Of a stretch of DNA of 64,000 bases, positions 20,881-31,899 are shown piece after piece (positions within the stretch are counted from its first letter, which is position 1; each line of letters opens with the position of its first letter). The notes beneath the pieces are model-generated. The model had not been told where the DNA came from. It was given only the letters and a program-made list of their open reading frames with translations, and did no database searches. Location of the stretch: positions 248,001 to 312,000 of the forward strand of contig JAEQBH010004552.1 of assembly GCA_016808115.1 (NCBI GenBank). Direction: 5' to 3'. The stretch is from Tetrastigma voinierianum. Lineage: Eukaryota > Streptophyta > Magnoliopsida > Vitales > Vitaceae. The translations under genes were made by a program, and so were the position numbers.

Positions 20881-22815
20881 CAATCTTCGATACTAAGTTT
20901 TTCGGGATTACCGATATTACAGAGATTCGAGAATGGGCCGTTGTCCATTCAAGGTGATTAGGTGATTTCAATTTTTACGGGACATGACCTGGTGTCGGGC
21001 AGCCCACCATAGAGGGAGATTGGAGGATACTTGGAAAACTCTCGATACGTGTTGGTAATAAGAGGGAGGATCGGCTTTCCTTGTCTGGGAAGAGGCGTAA
21101 GACTTCTACTTCACACTAGTTTCGTGACTAGGCCGATTGAGCATGAGTGACGAGATTGCTATAGAGACATGGGATCCCAAGACTTGGACAATGCAACATA
21201 GTTAAATATAGGACAGAGAGTATATTAGCCTATTCCTCCCATAACCGAAAGTACGTTAGGAGGAACTAGTTTCACTCTCGGTGCCATAAGGCACTTCCAA
21301 TAAAGACAGACGCCAAAGGGGCCAGAGGTCAAAGTCGTGACGTATCGTAGTTAAGAACGGAAGCGTAGGACCTTAGGGTGGCAGACTCTATTGTCGTTAA
21401 TTGTCGTGCTTTGACATGGATGAGTTGACAACCATCTGGGTTGTCGGCAGAATGGACTCAAATGCCATAATTTAATACCGACATCGATTTAGGCTTAGAG
21501 GTTAAGGCCTTTAGAGAAGCCAAGTATAGATGTTCTTCCCTATGGTGTAGGGTGAGAGTTGACCTAATAGGTCGGGATTATGAGTGTAAGATCTCTGAGA
21601 TTCTGCTCATGGTGGACCCGGGATAGGGTGTCACACTAGGGCATTATTGCGTTCGTGTGCACGGTAACATTACGTTGAGTCGGGTGTGGGTGCACGGTAC
21701 GGTCATTCACCACTCTTGGTGAGTGTGGGATGAGTTTGTCTTTGAGACTACGTTCAAAAAAAAAAAAACTCGTAGTTGAATCAGGATATGTAAGAGGCTC
21801 AAAGTGTAAGTCAAGAGTTATGGAATCGAGATGAAAACACACCACAAGTATCAATGACCTCTGTGAGTTACGATAGGAGCTCCGAGCTAATTGAGGTTCG
21901 ATACCCCTTTTGAAATTGCATTAGGGTTGTTGAGCTAGTGAGAGCTCGGTATATGGATGTCATGCATGACATGGACTAGGTTGACGGTCCATTGGATTGT
22001 CAGTGATTGTGACTTTGGAGAGATTAGCGTTTACACACCAAGCAAGGGTCATGTAGGATTACGTGTGTATGGATTACATATGGGTGTTAGAGGGCATGTT
22101 GCGAACGTGTGTCCTGGATCATAAGGGTAGAGGATTAATTGCCCTTAGTGGAATTCGCCCACAATAATAGTTATCAGGCGAGTATACGAATGGCACCATA
22201 TGAGACATTGTGTGGAAGGCCATGTAGATCACCGTTATGTTGGACCGTGGTGGGAGAGAACTCTATCACTGGTCCTGATCTGATTAGAGACACCTCTGAG
22301 AAGGTGAGCTTGATATGACAGCCTCTCTTCTCACTACCGCAGCCTGGGTGAGGAAGAAGCTATGCCACGTACGACGCCGACCCTAGAGTTCGAGGATGGT
22401 GATCACGCCAAGGTGATGTCACAGAGGAGTGGTCCTGCTAGGCAAGCGAAAGTTATCGCCGAGGTTTACTGACCTTCGAGATACTCGAGAGGATAGGCAC
22501 CGTGAAGGCATCGCGTTAGCGTTATCGCCAAAGATGTTAGGCAGGTCCACGAGGCGCTTCATCGCCCCATGCTCCGAAATATACTCCGATCCAAATTTCA
22601 TGTGGTGGATTGAGGACAGATCGAGGTTGACAGGATGGACCTTCGAGGACGGACTTAAAGGTGCATTGTTGATAAATGATCGTTTCGCGACGCAAGACCG
22701 TGAGGCTAGTGAGAGTGCTATGGTGGCACTGTGGAGTGGAGGAGTCAACGTGGGAGCGCGATGACAAGATGCGGGCCACCTATCCCTTCTTGTTTAGGGA
22801 TGAGGGTACGTAGTT
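20881..22815 (+). pseudogene. RNase H and integrase of A
   Basis: RNase H landmarks are poor between 20900 and 21600. Integrase is recognised by WIVSDCDFG near 21990 (relatives: SIVSDRDPRF), then LPLVEFAHNNSYQASIRMAP near 22140-22200, GRPCRSPLCWTVVGE near 22215, GKRKLSPRF near 22442, and the C-terminal GVEESTWER, MRATYPFLFRDEGT, ending at a stop near 22815. These are the core domain and the C-terminal chromodomain-like tail of a chromovirus integrase, which joins cDNA to host DNA. A poly-A run at 21756-21768 and an LTR-like stretch at 21650-21760 interrupt the expected zinc-binding region. Confidence 0.82.
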
Positions 22816-22918
22816 TAGTCGTTTAAAATTTAAATGACTCGCTAGCATGCCGGTAGAGTGCGTTGCATATGCATGTGTGTAATTATGATAGTCCTGAATT
22901 TCGGGATGAAATTCTTTT

Positions 22919-22932
22919 TAAGGAGGGGAGAA
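22919..22932 (+). other. Polypurine tract of A
   Basis: AAGGAGGGGAGAA directly precedes the TGTAAGACC start of the 3' LTR. Confidence 0.9.
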
Positions 22933-25001
22933 TGTAAGACCCGAGAAATTCCAATTTCTAGAATAAGGGCAAAATCGTAATTTCAATTACGAAAGTGAAA
23001 TTTCGATTAAAAATCCGTAATTAATTCTCTAGATTTCAGATGACGAAATAGATAGCACCGTTGGAATCGTCCCTCACGAATCTAGTTACAAACCAATTTT
23101 CCGAGAGACAGCTTGAGTCTCGTGACGCTGAGACATCGCGCTTCTAAAAGTATGTTTTTCACGCAACGTAGCGCACATATAGCATGTACTAGCGTACCAT
23201 AAGTGGTATGAGTAAAGAAATGATGAAAATGGATGCCGATAGTGCCGAATATCAACTGGAAATGAAGGGACACACAAAGGTCATTTGAAAGTTTAAGTCA
23301 CTAAATGACAAAACTCAAATAGTGTTTCATCTCCCAGCTACATTCAAAAGGCAAAAACGTGGATTCGAGGGGGAGAAGAAAACCAAGACAAAACGAAAAT
23401 GGGTTTTTGATTTCTGCAGAGAAGGTCCTCATTCTTCTAGAATACGTGAGATCCGACCGTCTACGCCAAGCCGGACAAGAAGGAGAGGTCGTTCACGATA
23501 GCAGCTACGCGCTGACTCCGGATCGGGAGCTTCTTCCAAACTCCTTAAGGCAAGATTTTCTCCCTACTTGGGTTTTTACTCCCATTTAAGTGTTTTACTA
23601 ATGTTTCGCGAACGGTCGTGAGGGGCCGCGCTTGATCAGTCCCAAAACTTGAGACCTAATTGATAGATTTTTAAAGAAATGGAGCAGCCCGTGATCGTCG
23701 GCACGCTGGAGGGGCCGCTGGGTGTGGTTTGTTTAACTTGTGCATTAAATGGTTGTTTGGTATGCATTGGGCCGGGAATGGCCGTGGATTGCGGATTCAC
23801 TAAGTGAACCGATGTTTTGTGATTTTCCGGGAATAGTAAACGAGGGTTTCACTATCTCGAATAAAGGTTCTCAAATATATATTTTTGTGAAAATACGTGT
23901 TGGTCGAGTGATTTAAATTAAATTACTCGTGTATGATCATTAGCCCAAGTGAGCTAATTTTGATGCTTGAAATTGATTAATTACATGACATGATTGTGTG
24001 ATTGGATATTATGCGAATATATTCATGTTGATATGTTCAGATGTGATTGGGGACCGTGACGTGAACCGGCATACATGTGGTCCATATGCACTGAACATCC
24101 TAGGAATATGTGAGCAAGGCATGAGATGAGTCTAGAGGAAAATGGTTCGGAGGGTTGTCTAAAAATGTTAATTATCGGAGGGTAGTCCAAACTAAATAAT
24201 ATATCAACCGTCGGAGCGGCCCAGTTGATATATATTCATCGGAGGGTAGTCCAAACTAAATAATATATCAACCGTCGGAGCGGCCCAGTTGATATATATT
24301 CATCGGAGGGTAGTCCACAAAACAAATAATATATCAACCGTCGGAGCGGCCCAATTGATATATATTCATCGGAGGGTTGCCCACTAATAAAATAATAATT
24401 CTCATACGAGGCTTAGGCGAGTGTGAGAGAGAGTCGGTGAGGACTCGAGATCTGAGTTAGTCATGTAGACATTCAAGTAGGATCATGCATTTGCTTGAAT
24501 GTGTGTTTAAATTGGAACATTGCACTGCACTTAGGTGGTGAGTAGCCCACTTAGGCGATTCTCCTAACGAACTTTGGCTCACTCCAAATGTGGGACCCCC
24601 TTTACAGTACAGGAGCGTGCGAGGAGACGACTCGTCCTAGAGGCTGAGCGCTAGAAGAAAGCCGGAATGTGGCTTTGTTGATGTTTACATGTATTAGAAC
24701 TCCTTAAGTTTGATATATGTTGTATAAGAGTAAAACATTTGAACTCTTGTAACTATTGGATATAGTTGGCATGTTTTTATGTATATTGTAGTATGGGCCC
24801 AAGAGGCCGTTTTTATCCATATTTATATCATTGTGATTATATCGATCAAGCTGGGGATGTGTTTCATGTGTAGCTAACTGCAGCTCCCCATACAAAGGAG
24901 ACTCTACCCGATTTTCTAAAGTGGCGTCGGGTAACCCGACATCCACTTGTATTCCGCGAGTTGACGGGTAGTCAACGGACCCCCGGGTTTGGGGCGTCAC
25001 A
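22933..25001 (+). repeat. 3' LTR of A
   Basis: This 2069-bp copy pairs with 15255-17331 and ends GGGTTTGGGGCGTCACA before the ACATG duplication. Its hairpin array (24174-24400) is better preserved than in the 5' copy. Confidence 0.9.
24174..24400 (+). repeat. Tandem 64-66 bp hairpin repeats in the 3' LTR of A
   Basis: Units start at 24174, 24238 and 24302, with a partial unit at 24368. The first two are 64 bp each and nearly identical. Each holds ATATATCAAC CGTCGGAGCGGCCCA GTTGATATAT-type inverted arms. Confidence 0.92.
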
Positions 25002-26574
25002 ACATGTACTCATGTGACACAGTTGCATGATTAAAGAGATGAAGGGAATGAATGGCTGAGATTGTGCCAAGTGTCAAAAAATCAAGAAAAGGGACACATT
25101 GGGAATTATTGGAAATGTTAAATGTATAAGACAAAACTTGAAATAGTTTTCTTCTCCAAAACAAAGGAGAAATCGACAGTAGGTGCTGGATCCAGTTTTA
25201 GAGAGAGAGAGCTCCTTCTCTCTAGATTTGCTAAGCAAACCAACCGTCTGCCGACGGCCAAGAAGTAAAGTTATTCTACGCGGCGAGGGCTACGCTGCGG
25301 ACACCGATCGTGGGAGTTCTGACAACCTGGCAGAGGTAGGGATCTTTCCTAGTTGTGTTATTCTTGGCTAAGAGCCATGTAAATGGTTGGGGATGTTCCT
25401 CGAGGCTTGATTATCGTGTTTGCGATCTCAAAATATTTGAACTGTTGGAGAAAATCCCCATTAGCCGTGGGCCATGAATGCTATTAACTCGGGGGTTTCA
25501 ATTGCTCATGAATAGTGACATGATTTTTGGTGCGAATTTTTATGATGTTGAGTGATTCAAAATGAATTGCTTGTGTTTATTAATTAGCCCATGTGAGCTA
25601 ATTTTAGTGTTATTGATTGTGAATTTGAATAACATGATTTATGTGGATTAATTATGTTAGTATATACATGTTTTATATATTAGAAATAGTTGTTGGGATT
25701 GGCATAATGCATTCCATATGCACTGGGGTAACCTAGAATATTAGGAGTGATCGCATGACATGAAAGAAAATAACAAGGAAAAATGTTTGTGAAAGGAATT
25801 TCGAAGGAGGATTTTTCGAAGAATTGCCTTGGAGTGTCGTCCAACATATCACTTCCAATGAGGACCATGACTGTTTAGGAGCCAAGCATAGAAATCAAGG
25901 GTAGTCCAACAGAGTTTACCGACCAAGAGTAGTTCTAGAACAAAAGCTTTGTTTTGAAAGTTCCGTGATTTTACTCGCATTGTCTGTAGATGTGCAGGGA
26001 GCTCTGAGGACTCGACACGGGATCGGGCATGTAGACATTCGAGTAGGTTCATGTAATTGCTTGGATGTGATTGTTTGCTATGACATGTGCACTTAGGTGG
26101 GGAGTAACCCACGTAGGAAATGATCACTACTGGGCTTTGCTCACCCTATTGAGAGATCAATATTTCAGGTACAGGGAGTGTACAGGAGGACGACGCTCAC
26201 TAGAGGCCGCGTTTAGAAGAAAGTTGGGTTGTGGCTTTGGGTATTCGTTTTGTATAACATGTATTAAAACTCTAAATTTTGATATATGTTTAGTAAAGAG
26301 TAATTTATTAACTCTTGAACTATTGTATATAGTTGATGTATTTTGTGAGTATTAATGTAAGGGCCCAAGTGGCTATTATTTTACTCACATGTGGACCATG
26401 TGTGGTCATTGTAAATTGTTGGGACAAGTTTTGTACCTTGGGTAGAGCTCCCCGTACAAAGGAGACTCTACCCGATTTTCGTGAGTGGTGTCGGGTTACC
26501 CGACATCCACGAGTATTCGTTGTGCTTATTTGTGTTGTCAAACCCGACCCCGGTTTTGTATGCCGCTGCAGTAG

Positions 26575-28695
26575 TTAGCTGTTAAGAGAAGAAGAAGAAG
26601 AAGAAGAAGAGAAGTTTTCCAAAGGTATGGATTCAAGTATGGAATTTGTCTAAAATGTATGGATACATGTTTGGGTTGTATGGATTCTTGTAGAAACCTA
26701 ACTCTAACCCCCTTCTTCGATGAATTATGGGTTTAATGAAACCCTAACTTGGCATAGTTGTGATGTATGCTAGTTTTTAGACCAGTTTTGGGGTTGTTTT
26801 GTATAGAGTACATAAATTGTTTAGATGGGTATGGATTTTTGGGTTCATCCATGATTTCCTTGTGTTCATGTTTAGGGTTTGGTAAAATCCTATCTTGGAC
26901 TATGTTTGGATACATGTTTGGTCTTAATGAAACCCTAATTAGTATAAGATATGCAAAGATAGGTATGGATGTTCTTTTCTAGGGTTTTTGAGGGGAAACT
27001 ACTACCCTAGAATTTGGTAGCGTTTCGTCTTAGGAAACCCGAGATTGTTTAAGATATAAATAAGGAAGTCCCTTGAGTTGATTATAGTCCATAAGAAGTG
27101 TTTAGAGAATTTTAGAGTGAGTTTTGGGGATTTTCGGAATGAAAAACGCAAGGTAGAAAAGTGGGGAAAATGTTATGGCACGCCTAGGCGTGGGTATTGT
27201 TCACCCGAGCATATTTTTCTGCTTTTGCCTACAACTTCGGACGGCCATAACTTCTTCGTCCGAAGTCCGATTTGAGTGTTCTTAGACTCTATGGAAAGCC
27301 CTTTGAGTTTAGAATCCATCCATATATAGATTATTACAATTGTGATCTTATAATAGGTCCTAAAAGGAAAAAAACCGGTGCCTACTGCTACTGCTCTACA
27401 AGTGCTGCAAGTTGCTGATTTCTTCATGGCTTGCAATTTGCATATCTCCTTCGTTAGGACTCCGTTTTGGTATTATTAGACTCTATGGAAAGATCATTGA
27501 GTCTAAAATCTAACCATATGCTATTTAATGACATTCGGTATCCACATCTGAAAATTTGATTGTTATGCCAAGTGTACTAATCACTTGGTTCAAGTCAATT
27601 AGAATATAGGATAAGAAAATAGATAGATATGAACAAGATATAGCAATATACGTAGATTTGATATGTAGAGGAGTATAGAAGAAAAGAATAAAATGATAAG
27701 CTCAGAGAACATGTATAATTGTATGACTGTCTAAGACCGGATATTGAATGACAAGAAATATATGATTAGTGCTTCGACACTCCTGCTAGTGCTACGACGC
27801 TTCTATTACGTGGGCAGGCACGTATACATGACAAGTGCTTTGACACTCCTACTAGTGTTTCGACACTTCTATTACGTGGGCAAGCACGTCTATGTTCCAT
27901 ACCGTACTGTACCTTCAGGTATATATTGTACCAAGTCTCATTCATTCTTTATCTCCTGTCCAAGCAAGCGAATGTTTATATGTGTGTATCTTAATAAGAA
28001 AAGATAACAAAGTAAATAGTTTGGACACGAAGGGTACCTAAGGGTATCAAAGAAAAAGTCTATGTTCTGCACTCCTACGGGAGATAGGACAGTCTGATAA
28101 AGTACAAGTAAAACGTACAAGTATAGAAATGTATAGGTATATGCCATAAGATATGACAGTTTGATAAAGTACATGAAGATATAAGTTAACAAGATATAAG
28201 ATGTTACAAGTAGATGACATGATATGAATATAAGATTATATGATATGAATATATGATAGACATACCTAAATGAATAGATTGAACATTCTAGGAACACATG
28301 ATAGAAATGCATAAATGCTAAGAACGATAGAGATAAGTAAAGATGACAGCACAGAATGAGTACATGTACATGGAATGATGTGGGCATATATGAATATATG
28401 AATGAGTAAATGCATGCATGATAAAAATATAGGAATATATGTATTATAGAGAAATATGAGAACCGTAATATGAAGATACAGATATGAGAACGAATACAGA
28501 TTGAAGTAATGATAGTATATATTGCATAAGCAATCATGATAACAATAGTTATTCATGCTTATGAGATATGTACAGAAAATGTAATAAAACTGATTGCCTG
28601 TGTCTGACCAAGTAGAGGGATAGATTGGCATGCCATTAGGGAATAAGTCTGCAGCATATAAGTTTTGATATCGAGGCCCCGTTTGGGTCGATGAG
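26575..28695 (+). repeat. Middle piece of LTR G
   Basis: There is no gene. It opens with a (GAA)n run (26585-26610) and AGTTTTCCAAAGGTATGG. Near 27052 a GATATAAATAAGG could be a TATA box. A stretch at 27243-27330 (CATAACTTCTTCGTCCGAAG...GACTCTATGGAAAG) recurs in decayed form at about 27440-27520. Two 66-bp tandem copies lie at 27768-27899. The last 600 bp are AT-rich with many ATATGA/GATATGA phrases, giving a long open frame on the minus strand (27938-28537) that is low-complexity and not a gene. The piece stops at the ATGAG duplication of C. Confidence 0.55.
27768..27899 (+). repeat. Two 66-bp tandem copies
   Basis: The copies at 27768-27833 and 27834-27899 share AGTGCTT(C/T)GACACTCCT and TTCTATTACGTGGGCA(G/A)GCACGT, with about six substitutions, mostly transitions. 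Confidence 0.88.
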
Positions 28696-30159
28696 TGATT
28701 AGTACCCAAAAAGTGCTATTTTGAACCATATTTAAGATAGGTTCTAAGTACTTTTTGTGTACTAATCATATTTATTAAGCCGATTGACACGTGTAGGTCC
28801 CTTTGGTACTAATGATTGTATTTCGAGGCTGTTGTGGTAGTTTTTACAGGTTTCATAAACCTATTCTACCATATCAAGCTAATCATATCGAAGTTGAGTT
28901 GATTTACACCGATTTCGTATGATTTATCTTTGATTACATCAAGCCAGGAACGAAGAAATTGAAGCTAAAACAAGCTGGATGCAAGCTGGAACATGTAGGA
29001 AGCAAGCAAGAGCAATTGGGGCAATTTCGCTATTGTAGTGAAATTTTCGCAATAATAAAGAAATTTCGCTAGAATACAGAAATTTTCGCTATGTATAGCA
29101 ATTTCGCTACATAGCGAATTTTCGCTATGCTAGCGAAATTTTGCTACATAGCGAAAATTTCACCTATAGCGAAACCATCTGCTCCCTGTTTTTGTGTATA
29201 AACGACCCCGTTTTGGTTAATTTTAATTCTACCCTCACTGTAATTATACTATTTAGGTTAGATTGGTATTTTCACCAGGTTGTAAGGCTATATAAGCCAT
29301 TTTATGAACAATTTGTAACCTAACTTTCACTTAAGGCATTTTCCATTACGGGCCACTGTTTTTGGCCCTCATATGCTTTCTTCTCTCTCTTCTTTCTCTC
29401 ACTTTCTAGGCAACCAAACACACCCTTTGAGGATGACAACTCAAAGGATGTTTGGCTAAAGCCTCTAAACCTTGGAAGTTATGAGGGGTTGCTAGGTAGG
29501 TTGATAAGGTTTCAGGGTGTTCCTCTTATTTTTCACGGTAAGGTGCATCACAGATGAGTACTCCAAACTTTTAAAACTAGGTTTTAAAAGCTATTTGATA
29601 TAATTTTATTGGTCAATACTTGGCAATCTTTTACGGTTCAATGTATTCTTGAGGTTAGATACACTGACATCCATTAGTTGTCATTTATGAGCCATCGGGG
29701 TAGGTTAAATGCTAGATTTCAACTTCAGGAACAGTTAATGCTCAGTACATGCTATGTTTCAAAGAGGAATGGTACTAAGGTTTGGTTTTTAAAGTTAAAC
29801 AAAGATCCGGTTTTGGAAATGACTATAGGTCATTTACCCTAATGCGAGGAAATAACCTGAGGACACCTTTGCAACCTTATTATACCAAACTAGTGGCCCG
29901 AAGATTGGGAAGGACTTCTTTTACATTTTATTTCAAATTACCTTCGCTAGCATAGTGACAACAAATCCATCAAGCTTTTGTACAAATCCAAAATCCAAAC
30001 AAAAGCCTCACCATTTTGACTCATTAAAATCATTTAAAGACGAAACCCATCCTTGTTCGATCCTGTAGAGCCTCTATATCAGTAGCAGGCACGGGCAAAT
30101 AGGAGAAGCTACTAAAGCAAATTTTGCTGATTCATAACACCTACCGTGGCAATTAATCA
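28696..30159 (+). repeat. 5' LTR of C
   Basis: It starts TGATTAGTACCC (3' copy: TGATTGGTACCC) and ends CACCTACCGTGGCAATTAATCA. A CTATATAAGC box at 29288-29297 is the likely promoter and is shared with the 3' copy. An array of short GCGAAA palindromes lies at 29014-29180. Confidence 0.88.
29014..29180. repeat. Iterated TAGCGAAAATTTCGCTA-type palindromes
   Basis: Seven to eight near-repeats of AATTTCGCTA or its complement TAGCGAAATT occur about every 17-25 bp. Adjacent ones are in inverted order, so several short hairpins are possible (for example TTTCGCTACATAGCGAA). The 3' LTR keeps a shorter, more decayed version at 39541-39670. Confidence 0.85.
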
Positions 30160-30162
30160 AAA

Positions 30163-30179
30163 TGGCGTCGTTGCCGGGA
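30163..30179 (+). other. Primer-binding site of C, tRNA-Asp type
   Basis: TGGCGTCGTTGCCGGGA lies 3 bp behind the LTR. It matches the Athila-type tRNA-Asp site TGGCGCCGTTGCCGGG with one C-to-T change. Confidence 0.85.
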
Positions 30180-30559
30180 TGGTGCCTACTACAGATGATG
30201 AGTTGATGAGTACTTGTAATCCCTATTACAAGTATTGGTGACCTTAAACCTTTTTGAATTCCATTGTTTAGAATATTAAGTTTTTTATTTCTCAAATAAT
30301 GTTGGGCTTCTTATGAATAATTATTTCATTTCTTTGCTAACACCGATCTTTTGGAAAGCCCCGTTTGTTTCTTTTATTTCTTTTGTTTGGCTGTGCAAGC
30401 CGTTTATGTGCCACTAGGATAGAGGTATATAAGGTAGATTGCAAAGAGTTAGTACACCTATTGAACAAGGTTGTGAAGTCAGTGTACACAGTGAGCAAAT
30501 GGATCCTCTACTTGAAGAATAGCAAAGTCAGCAAGGTGCTCCAGTGAATCCTACAGCAT

Positions 30560-31870
30560 ATAGGTCAATGAGGGACCACATACACCCTCCTAGAGTGAGT
30601 GCACCTTCCTGCATCATACCACCTGCTGATGATGTGGTGGTGAGACCCTATCTCGTGCCCCTCAGCTTCCCACTTTTCATGGAATTGAAATAAAATCCAT
30701 ATATTACATATCCGGAGTTCGAGGAAGTGTGCATAACTTTAAAGAAGGTGTGCCCGGCAGGAGGGACATGGACCCGCTTAAGCCGAAGCATTTCGACACT
30801 CCGAGCACAAGGCTAAGATTTGATTAATTCACCGAGGCCGAGAACAATTAGAACCGTCGATCTTTCAAGCTGAATTTTTGAAGAAATTTTTCAGCATAAC
30901 CAAGACCAACATTTTGAAGAGGCAAATCTACACTTACTAGGCCTACGATAATGAGAGAAGTTTTATCAAGCATTGAGAGGTTCATGGAGACCATCGGGCC
31001 GCATGTCCACACCACGGGTTTGATACACGGATGTCAGGAATTACTTATGATGGCGTCTCCGGCCATGAAGCAACTACTGGAAACCATGTGTGGAGGGGAC
31101 TTTCTGAGCAAGAACCTAAATGAAGCCATGGTCTTTTTGAACTATGTGGTCGAAACCTCCAAGGCGTGGGACGAACCGAATTCAAGAGAGGCTAAAAAAA
31201 TGAGGCCTTCAACCCACCAAAGGGGAGGCATTTATGCACTTTCCGAAGACACGGAGATGAAAGCAAAATTGACCACTTTGACCCAAAGGTCGAGGAGCTG
31301 AAATGAGAAATCGCATGAAGTTCAAGCAAAGGATTGAATTGCTCTCGTATCTCACCACCCTGTTTTAATTGTCATTGGTAGCTATCTGGGAGTATCATTC
31401 AATGGTTCCTTCAGTGAGGGACTTATGCAAGAACATGCCCATGTCTTAGGTTAAAATAAGCCACCTACAAATGCTCCTTATGGCAACACCTATAACCCTA
31501 ATTGCAGGAATCATCCGAACCTATCATGGAAGCCAAACTCCCCGTATATGCTCTCGGCGAGCACAACCCAGCTTTACCTCCACCTCAAGACAATAAACAA
31601 AGAGCCTCCACCTTCCTCTCCTATTGAGTAAGCAATTCTGAATTTAAGCAAGGTAGTAGGTACCTTTGTGGAGGAACAAAAGGTGTTGAATGTCCAAACT
31701 AATCAGAAAATTGAGACAGTAGAAAGCACTCAACAAAAAAATAGACAATATGCATTCTGAGATCTCCAACAAATATGACAACTTACAAAGTTCCATTCAG
31801 ATTTGTCTAACCCGGCGACGAGGTCTGAAAAAGGAAATTCCCTTCGGACCTGTGGCTTGAGGAATGCATG
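30560..31870 (+). pseudogene. gag of C
   Basis: The best-kept part is 30951-31301 (116 codons). It contains ASPAMKQLLETMCGGDFLSK, NEAMVFLNYVVETSKAWDEP and RGGIYALSEDTEMKAKL, which follow the Athila capsid order (LLDNxCGGxF, EAxxFLExVAExSxxWD, RGGIYxL). Downstream, in another frame, NAPYGNTYNPNWRNHPNLSW near 31470-31525 and KVVGTFVEEQKVLNVQTNQK near 31650 are the Athila gag tail. The upstream part (30600-30950) is broken by several stops. The zinc knuckle is not clear. Confidence 0.83.
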
Positions 31871-31899
31871 AGATAGGCTCATGATGATCTGATGCAAGA

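Larger units (their letters stand above)
15255..25001 (+). mobile_element. A: complete Ty3/gypsy chromovirus-type element
   Basis: This 9.75-kb insertion has both LTRs, an initiator-tRNA-Met-like primer site, a long leader, degenerate gag, protease tail, reverse transcriptase, RNase H and integrase, then a polypurine tract. The target duplication ACATG (15250-15254 and 25002-25006) is perfect. The integrase C-terminus ends with a GVEESTWER block and YPFLFRDEGT, which fits the chromodomain-bearing Tekay/Del group; lineage below chromovirus is my inference. Coding parts are full of stops and frameshifts, so the element is dead. Confidence 0.88.
15011..26574 (+). repeat. Solo LTR D, split by element A
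   Basis: Pieces are 15011-15254 and 25007-26574. It starts TGTAAAACTCGAGAAAATTCC. Joined across A it reads CCAACTACATG then TACTCATGTGACAC, the same as the uninterrupted E3 LTR at 44668-44692. The second piece matches the E3 LTR blocks in order: CTCTAGA leader, the ATGAATAGTGACAT block, and AGGACTCG then CATGTAGACATTCGAGTAGG. The right end near 26574 is decayed and no target duplication is clear. Confidence 0.72.

Noticed and set aside
24174..24400. CRISPR-like array (regular repeats with spacers)
   Set aside because: The 64-bp units are contiguous tandem repeats without unique spacers, inside a plant LTR.
26600..27060. Possible unique host sequence with GAAACCCTAA phrases, which resemble telomere repeats
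   Set aside because: The phrases are single and not in tandem, and the stretch lies between parts of LTR G.
27938..28537. A 199-codon minus-strand open frame with many Tyr/Ile/Leu residues, resembling a membrane protein
   Set aside because: The DNA is low-complexity (ATATGA-rich) within LTR G, and the hydrophobic look follows from base composition. A similar frame at 40820-41183 arises the same way.
28670..28692. GGCCCCGTTTGGGTC as a possible end of a DNA transposon (MITE)
   Set aside because: A similar phrase lies just behind the right end of C (40663), but the ATGAG duplication and LTR ends explain the junction. No matching inverted partner was seen.
30163..30179. tRNA gene
   Set aside because: Only the short complement of a tRNA 3' end is present, which is the primer-binding site. 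No cloverleaf surrounds it.
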